NCBI GenBank assembly: GCA_964557975.1
Contig: CAZLCG010000001.1
Span: 62,001 to 126,000, forward strand
DNA: 64,000 nt
Direction of reading: 5' to 3'
Source of the DNA: Fimenecus sp964557975
Lineage (GTDB): Bacteria; Bacillota; Clostridia; Oscillospirales; Acutalibacteraceae
A program made the position numbers and the translations under genes. Below are positions 58,851 to 64,000 of this stretch, in pieces (within the stretch, counting starts at the first letter, position 1; each line of letters starts with the position of its first letter). The notes under the pieces were generated by a model. That model had not been told where the DNA came from and made no database searches. It saw only the letters and a program-made list of their open reading frames with translations.

Positions 58851-60637
58851 TGGAAACTATGCGGGGACTTAAAAGAACGGATTATTGCGGTGTTTTCACC
58901 GAAAAGGATATAGGCAGAGCCGTTACGGTCTGCGGCTGGGTTCAGCGCAGGCGTGACCTCGGCGCGTTGATTTTTATTGATTTAAGGGACAGGACGGGTA
59001 TTGTTCAGCTTGCATTTGATGAAAATACAGACAGGGCTGTTTTTGAGAAAGCTTTTTCGGTAAGGAGCGAATTTGTTCTGGCGGCTGTCGGCACTGTGCG
59101 CGAGAGAAGCGCAAAAAACGCGGAAATACCGACGGGCTGTGTTGAAATTGAGGTTAAAGAGCTTCGTATTTTGGGCAAGAGCGAAACACCGCCGTTTGAG
59201 ATTACGGAAAATTCGCAGACGGGCGAGCTTACAAGGCTTAAATACCGCTATCTTGATTTGCGCCGTCCCGACTTGCAGAAAAATATCCTTTTCAGACATA
59301 AGGTAGCTAAGATTACAAGGGATTATTTTGACGAAAACGGTTTTATCGAGATAGAAACGCCTATGCTTATCCGTTCCACCCCCGAGGGCGCGAGGGACTT
59401 TCTTGTTCCGTCAAGAATCCATAACGGAAGCTTCTATGCGCTCCCGCAGTCTCCCCAGCTGTACAAACAGCTTTCGATGGTAGCCGGCTTTGACCGCTAT
59501 ATACAGCTTGCCCGCTGCTTCAGGGATGAGGATTTGAGAGCCGACCGTCAGCCCGAGTTTACGCAGATCGATATTGAAATGTCCTTTGTTGAGACGGAGG
59601 ATGTGCTTAATATGGGCGAGGGCTATATAAAAAGGCTCTTTAAGGAAGCGCTCGGCGTCGATATACAGCTTCCCCTGCCCCGTCTTACCTTTAAGGAGGC
59701 TGTGGAGAGATACGGTTCGGATAAACCCGACACGAGATACGGTATGGAAATTGTTGACCTTACGGACGAAGTCAAAAATACCGAATTTGCTGTGTTCAAA
59801 AACGCTGTTGAGAACGGCGGAAGCGTAAGGGCGATTAAGGCAGAAAACGCGGTTTCCGTTTATACGAGAAAGGAAATCGACAAGCTGACCGAATACGCCA
59901 AGGGGATAGGCGCAAAAGGTCTTGCGTGGATCAGAATGAACGAGGACGGTATGGCGTCGTCCTTTGCCAAATTTATGACGCAGGATGAGATTAGTCAAAT
60001 TTTATCTAAAACCGACGCGAGGACGGGCGATGTTATTTTTGTTGTTGCCGACGCCGATGACAGCATGGTGCTTTCGGTTCTCGGCGCGCTCCGCCAGACA
60101 GCGGCAAAGAAGCTTGATATTATTCCGTCGGGCTATAATTTTGTGTGGATTACGGAGTTCCCGTTCTTTGAATATGACAGGGAAACAGGCGAGTGGCTCG
60201 CAATGCACCATCCGTTTACCGCGCCTATGGATGAATGCTTAGAATACCTTGAAACCGACAAGGGCAGGGTAAGGGCAAAGGCGTATGACCTTGTGCTTAA
60301 CGGAATAGAGCTGTCGTCGGGTTCTATCAGAATCACAGATCCCGAGCTTCAGTCAAGGATTTTCGATCTGCTCGGACTTTCAAAGGAAGAAGCTTATTCA
60401 AAATTCGGCTATCTGCTTGACTCGTTCCGTTACGGCGCGCCGCCTCACGGCGGAATGGGCATAGGTCTTGACAGACTTTGTATGCAGATGCTCGGCTGTG
60501 AGAGTCTGAGAGACGTTGTCGCGTACCCAAAGATGCAGAACGCTTCGGAGCCTATGACGGAATGTCCCGCGCCCGTTGACAGCGTTCAGCTTGACGAGCT
60601 TGGAATTGCGGTTACAAGAACCGAGGAAAAGGAATAA
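58850..60637 (+). CDS. aspS: aspartyl-tRNA synthetase, probably discriminating (AspRS 2)
   Basis: 595-aa bacterial AspRS. OB fold with GWVQRRRDLGALIFIDLRDR, where Leu 37 occupies the position held by His in AspRS 1, the mark of tRNA(Asp)-specific enzymes; catalytic motif 2 ARCFRDEDLRADRQPEFTQ, GAD domain in the middle, and motif 3 GGMGIGLDRLCMQML. ATG 58850 shares a base with the hisS stop and has GGAGGAAATAACT ahead. Likely the housekeeping enzyme, with AspRS 1 supplying Asp-tRNA(Asn) to GatCAB. Specificity is inferred from one residue and context. Confidence 0.96.
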   Translation: METMRGLKRTDYCGVFTEKDIGRAVTVCGWVQRRRDLGALIFIDLRDRTGIVQLAFDENTDRAVFEKAFSVRSEFVLAAVGTVRERSAKNAEIPTGCVEIEVKELRILGKSETPPFEITENSQTGELTRLKYRYLDLRRPDLQKNILFRHKVAKITRDYFDENGFIEIETPMLIRSTPEGARDFLVPSRIHNGSFYALPQSPQLYKQLSMVAGFDRYIQLARCFRDEDLRADRQPEFTQIDIEMSFVETEDVLNMGEGYIKRLFKEALGVDIQLPLPRLTFKEAVERYGSDKPDTRYGMEIVDLTDEVKNTEFAVFKNAVENGGSVRAIKAENAVSVYTRKEIDKLTEYAKGIGAKGLAWIRMNEDGMASSFAKFMTQDEISQILSKTDARTGDVIFVVADADDSMVLSVLGALRQTAAKKLDIIPSGYNFVWITEFPFFEYDRETGEWLAMHHPFTAPMDECLEYLETDKGRVRAKAYDLVLNGIELSSGSIRITDPELQSRIFDLLGLSKEEAYSKFGYLLDSFRYGAPPHGGMGIGLDRLCMQMLGCESLRDVVAYPKMQNASEPMTECPAPVDSVQLDELGIAVTRTEEKE

Positions 60638-60644
60638 ACTAACG

Positions 60645-60683
60645 CGTACCGTTTCGGTTTTACGGAATCGGTACGTTTCTTTT
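60645..60683 (+). terminator. hisS-aspS2 terminator
   Basis: CGTACCG with CGGTACG (extended by TTC/GGA across a mismatch), then TTTCTTTT. Confidence 0.8.
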
Positions 60684-60872
60684 GCCGTAAGCGTAACATC
60701 TGAGTGCAGAAAGCTCACATAAAGCCGTTATTTGCAATTTTATAAATTCGGTGAACCACAATTCACCGCTCTTTTGATTTCATCTTTTTAAATTTTCCTT
60801 GATATTGCTCGTCTTTCGTCATTTTATACAAAAGTTATCAATACGATAAAATGAATTTTTACCATTTAATTC

Positions 60873-60901
60873 TTGCAATTTGCACTTTATTCAAGTAAAA
60901 T
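60873..60901 (+). promoter_or_regulatory. gdhA promoter
   Basis: TTGCAA, 17 bp, TAAAAT, about 52 bases before the ATG. Confidence 0.75.
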
Positions 60902-60952
60902 ACTGAAGTAATAAATTAAAAGGGTAATAATTTATCCGAAAGGGAGAAAAAA

Positions 60953-62284
60953 ATGAGTTATGTAAACGACGTGCTTGAACGCACCACCAAGCGTTACAGC
61001 TATCAGCCCGAGTTCTGTCAGGCAGTGACGGAGGTTCTTAAATCAATCGAGCCTGCGGTTGAGGCTAATCCGCAGTATCAAAAGGGAGCGCTTCTTGAAA
61101 GACTTGTCGCCCCTGAAAAGGCAACGGTTTTCAGAGTCCCGTGGGTTGATGACAACGGTAATGTTCAGGTTAACCGCGGCTACCGCGTTCAGTTCAATTC
61201 GGCAATCGGTCCTTACAAGGGCGGTCTTAGGTTTCATCCGTCGGTTGATATGAGCATAATTAAGTTCCTCGGCTTCGAGCAGATTTTTAAGAATGCTCTT
61301 ACAGGTCTTCCGATAGGCGGCGGCAAGGGCGGCGCTGATTTTGACCCCAAGGGCAAGAGCGATTTTGAGGTTATGCGCTTCTGCCAGTGCTTTATGACAG
61401 AGCTTTATAAGGTTATCGGTCCCAACAGCGATGTTCCCGCAGGCGATATAGGCGTAGGCGGCAGGGAAATCGGTTACCTTTTCGGTCAGTATAAGAAAAT
61501 TACGGGACGTCACGAGGGCGTTCTTACGGGTAAAGGTCTTTCATACGGCGGTTCGCTTGCGAGAACAGAGGCTACGGGCTACGGGCTTGTATATATTACC
61601 GAGGAAATGCTCAGACAGCATGGCAATTCGCTTGAGGGCAAGACTGTTGTTGTTTCGGGTTCGGGCAACGTTGCAATTTATGCAATAGAGAAGGCAAAGG
61701 CTCTCGGCGCAAAGGTAGTTACCGCAAGCGATTCTTCGGGCTATATTTATGATGAGGAAGGCGTCGACCTTGACATATTAAAGCAGGTTAAAGAGGTTGA
61801 AAGGGCAAGAATAGTTCGCTATACCGAGCTTAAACCGACTGCAAAATTCATTCCCGCCAAAAAGGTTTGGGAGGTTAAGTGCGACGTCGCTCTGCCCTGC
61901 GCTACGCAGAACGAGCTTGACCTTGAAGCTGCAAAGGGACTTGTTAAAAACGGCTGTATTGCGGTTTGCGAGGGCGCAAATATGCCTTCTACGATTGAGG
62001 CGACAAATTATTTCCTTGAGAACGGAACCCTTTTCGTTCCCGGCAAGGCGGCAAACGCGGGCGGCGTTGCGACGTCAGCGCTTGAAATGAGCCAGAACAG
62101 CGCCAGAATTATTTGGACGTTTGAGCAGGTTGACGAAAAGCTTAAGAATATTATGGAAAGCATTTACGGTCATATGTCAAACGCCGCAAACGAATACGGT
62201 ATGAAGGACAACTTTGTTGTCGGCGCTAACATTGCGGGCTTCCTCAAGGTTGCCGACGCTATGATGGCTCAGGGTATCGTTTAA
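60953..62284 (+). CDS. gdhA: glutamate dehydrogenase, NADP-type
   Basis: 443-aa hexameric GDH assimilating ammonia into 2-oxoglutarate. GPYKGGLRFHPSV, GLPIGGGKGGADFDPKGKSD with the catalytic Lys, VPAGDIGVGGREIGYL, and VVVSGSGNVAIYAIEKA for the coenzyme. Length and motifs match the small-hexamer NADP enzymes (E. coli GdhA group) common in rumen and gut bacteria. Own promoter and terminator; AAAGGGAG ribosome site. Confidence 0.96.
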   Translation: MSYVNDVLERTTKRYSYQPEFCQAVTEVLKSIEPAVEANPQYQKGALLERLVAPEKATVFRVPWVDDNGNVQVNRGYRVQFNSAIGPYKGGLRFHPSVDMSIIKFLGFEQIFKNALTGLPIGGGKGGADFDPKGKSDFEVMRFCQCFMTELYKVIGPNSDVPAGDIGVGGREIGYLFGQYKKITGRHEGVLTGKGLSYGGSLARTEATGYGLVYITEEMLRQHGNSLEGKTVVVSGSGNVAIYAIEKAKALGAKVVTASDSSGYIYDEEGVDLDILKQVKEVERARIVRYTELKPTAKFIPAKKVWEVKCDVALPCATQNELDLEAAKGLVKNGCIAVCEGANMPSTIEATNYFLENGTLFVPGKAANAGGVATSALEMSQNSARIIWTFEQVDEKLKNIMESIYGHMSNAANEYGMKDNFVVGANIAGFLKVADAMMAQGIV

Positions 62285-62304
62285 TCGGTCGAAAAGTATA
62301 ATAG

Positions 62305-62347
62305 TGCGGTGTACCGATCGTTTCGGCGTGGTACACCGCATTTTTTC
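62305..62347 (+). terminator. gdhA terminator
   Basis: TGCGGTGTACC and GGTACACCGCA, perfect 11-bp stem, 14-base loop, then six T. Confidence 0.95.
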
Positions 62348-62384
62348 TAAAACTACGCGACATTTTGCATATTATACATTTATA

Positions 62385-62413
62385 TTGCAATTTTTTCTGA
62401 AAAGATATATAAT
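62385..62413 (+). promoter_or_regulatory. putP promoter
   Basis: TTGCAA, 17 bp, TATAAT followed by AACCTG. Confidence 0.8.
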
Positions 62414-62479
62414 AACCTGTATATTCGCAAGCATTTTCTTTATCAGGTCAAAATAAATTTTCTTTTTTGGAGGACATCT

Positions 62480-63982
62480 ATGAACACACCCGTAATAGTG
62501 GTATTCGCGCTGTATGTTCTTATGATGATTGCCATAGGCTTCATTTTTTATAAAAAGAACAACACGGTCGGCGACTACATTTTAGGAGGCAGAAGCCTTA
62601 ATCCGTGGGTTGCCGCCATGAGCGCTCAGGCATCGGATATGTCGGGCTGGCTTTTAACGGGACTTCCCGGTCTTGCCTACGCTTCGGCGGCAGGCACTAA
62701 GGAAGCGGTTTGGACGGCTATCGGTCTTTTGATCGGTACATACTTAAACTGGCTGTTTATTGCAAAACGTCTTCGAGCTTATACGGAGGTTGCGTCGGAT
62801 TCCATTACAATGCCGACATATTTTCAGAACAGATTTAAGATTGACAACAATTTTATAAGAATTGTCTGCGCGCTGTTTATTCTGTTCTTCTTCCTGATTT
62901 ACACGGCATCGATGTTCGTCGCCGGCGCAAAGCTTTTTGCAACGGTATTTAATATTTCTTACACAACCGCGCTTGTTATCGGCGGTCTTGTAATCATAAT
63001 CTACACAACGCTCGGCGGCTTCCTTGCGGTTTCGTGGACGGATTTCATTCAGGGAATCCTTATGTTCGCAGCCCTCGTCGCCGTTCCGCTCATCGTTATC
63101 TTTTCCGACGATAAGGTTGATTCCGCCGCAGGGCTTCAGCTTGTAAAGGATGGCTTTACACAGTTAGCTCCGTCAAGCGATTTTTCGGTTATCGTTATTT
63201 TCTCGGCTCTCGCGTGGGGGCTCGGCTATTTCGGTCAGCCGCATATACTTGCGAGATTTATGGGTATTAAAAAGCCTTCGTTTGTCCGTCCCGCAAGAAT
63301 TATATCAATGATTTGGGTCGTCATTTCAATGGCGGGTGCGCTTACGGTAGGTATGCTCGGCAAGGCGTTTTTTGCAGACGCGCCGCTTGCCGACAGCGAA
63401 ACCGTATTTATGACAACAATTCAGGAGCTTTGTCCGCCCGTTTTGGAGGGTATCCTTTTGGCGGCAATCCTTGCTGCGATTATGTCGACCGCGGACAGCC
63501 AGCTGCTTGTTTCCTCGTCGGCTTTCGCCGAGGATATTTATGCGGCGTTTGACAGGAAGGCTTCCGCCAAAAAGCTTGTTTGGATTTCAAGGGTAACGGT
63601 TATCGTTATCTCGGTAATCGCTCTGTTCATAGCGTCCAACCCCGACAGCAGCGTATTCAATCTTGTTTCTTACGCATGGGCGGGCTTCGGCGCGGCGTTC
63701 GGGCCTGCGATCCTGTTCTCGCTGTTCTGGAAGAGAATGAACAAATACGGCGTTTACGCGGGTATTATTTCGGGCGGTTTGGGCGCGATTATCTTTAACA
63801 CGCTTAAAAATGCAGGGCTTTCCGGCATTTGGGGCAAGGTATTCAGCGTATATGAAATTCTTCCCGCATTTATCATTTCGTCAATTCTTATAGTTGCGGT
63901 TTCGCTTCTGACCGAAGCTCCGCCGCAGGAGGTCACAGACGATTTTGAAAGGGCAAAGGAATTTGCAAAATCAAAAGACTGA
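62480..63982 (+). CDS. putP: sodium/proline symporter
   Basis: 500-aa sodium:solute symporter with about thirteen membrane segments. Proline-type signatures: GDYILGGRSLNPWVAAMSAQASDMSGWLL (broken core repeat 1, with sodium-site Ser/Asp), WTAIGLLIGTYLNWLFIAKRLR, and the family block GLGYFGQPHILARFMGIK. ILAAIMSTADSQLLVSSSAF carries the second sodium-site residues. The charged C terminus is cytoplasmic. TTGGAGGACATCT precedes the ATG. It ends 18 bases before the window edge, so downstream context is unseen. Confidence 0.95.
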   Translation: MNTPVIVVFALYVLMMIAIGFIFYKKNNTVGDYILGGRSLNPWVAAMSAQASDMSGWLLTGLPGLAYASAAGTKEAVWTAIGLLIGTYLNWLFIAKRLRAYTEVASDSITMPTYFQNRFKIDNNFIRIVCALFILFFFLIYTASMFVAGAKLFATVFNISYTTALVIGGLVIIIYTTLGGFLAVSWTDFIQGILMFAALVAVPLIVIFSDDKVDSAAGLQLVKDGFTQLAPSSDFSVIVIFSALAWGLGYFGQPHILARFMGIKKPSFVRPARIISMIWVVISMAGALTVGMLGKAFFADAPLADSETVFMTTIQELCPPVLEGILLAAILAAIMSTADSQLLVSSSAFAEDIYAAFDRKASAKKLVWISRVTVIVISVIALFIASNPDSSVFNLVSYAWAGFGAAFGPAILFSLFWKRMNKYGVYAGIISGGLGAIIFNTLKNAGLSGIWGKVFSVYEILPAFIISSILIVAVSLLTEAPPQEVTDDFERAKEFAKSKD

Positions 63983-64000
63983 CTGAAAGACAGTTTCAAT

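Larger units (their letters stand above)
60638..60952. other. 315-bp intergenic region before gdhA
   Basis: Holds the aspS2 terminator (60645-60683), a hairpin CGGTGAA/TTCACCG (60749-60768) followed by a T-rich tract, AT-rich sequence, and the gdhA promoter (60873-60901). No coding sequence. Confidence 0.75.

Noticed and set aside
63983..64000. Further gene at the right edge
   Set aside because: Only 18 bases remain after the putP stop.

Overview
The window is bacterial chromosome from a low-to-moderate GC Firmicute of class Clostridia, most like the Ruminococcaceae/Oscillospiraceae. The basis is gene content and order: a complete S10-spc-alpha ribosomal cluster with the clostridial secY-adk-map-KOW-infA-rpmJ junction, type-Z S14, a YtvI-like membrane protein, a CpsB-like phosphatase, DegV, mreBCD-PBP-minD-mgsA, and a split transketolase. 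The genus is not determined. I see no prophage, insertion sequence, CRISPR array, rRNA or tRNA gene.

Layout. 1-3936 (minus): aspS1-gatC-gatA-gatB, where gatB runs off the left edge; its upstream region carries a 73-bp tandem repeat and a cloverleaf-shaped palindromic element. 4546-7018 (plus): a three-gene unit (membrane protein, DegV, lipoprotein). 7092-9561 (minus): hom-lysC. 9913-11927 (plus): YtvI-like protein and CpsB-like phosphatase behind a structured leader. 12137-28209 (plus): a strong promoter, a leader with a terminator-like hairpin, then rpsJ to rplQ. 28369-31494: ileS. 31795-36798: two double SCP2-like proteins flanking a class III aminotransferase and a split transketolase. 37010-38920 (minus): small Cys-rich protein, cyclase-family hydrolase, degenerate ATPase-like protein. 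39089-45751: fba, murA, gltX, glnS, membrane protein. 45811-46548 (minus): soluble HATPase protein. 46728-51266: gap, GH13 glycosidase, small membrane protein (minus), OGG-type glycosylase. 51543-57439: mreB, mreC, mreD, PBP2-like, minD-like, mgsA. 57507-60637: hisS-aspS2. 60953-63982: gdhA and putP.

How it fits together. Most of the window is housekeeping: translation, aspartate-family amino acid synthesis, lower glycolysis with a methylglyoxal bypass, and cell elongation. Two aspartyl-tRNA synthetases are present. The one beside gatCAB has the RDHGG anticodon-domain signature of non-discriminating enzymes, and the one after hisS has RRDLG. Since glnS is also present, GatCAB here probably serves Asn-tRNA formation.

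The least ordinary block is 31795-36798. It pairs carbon-backbone chemistry (transketolase plus aminotransferase) with two paralogous proteins of a lipid-binding fold, and could be an undescribed pathway for a hydrophobic amino alcohol. That idea is inference only. Intergenic regions also hold several families of palindromic repeats and a recurring promoter start sequence.
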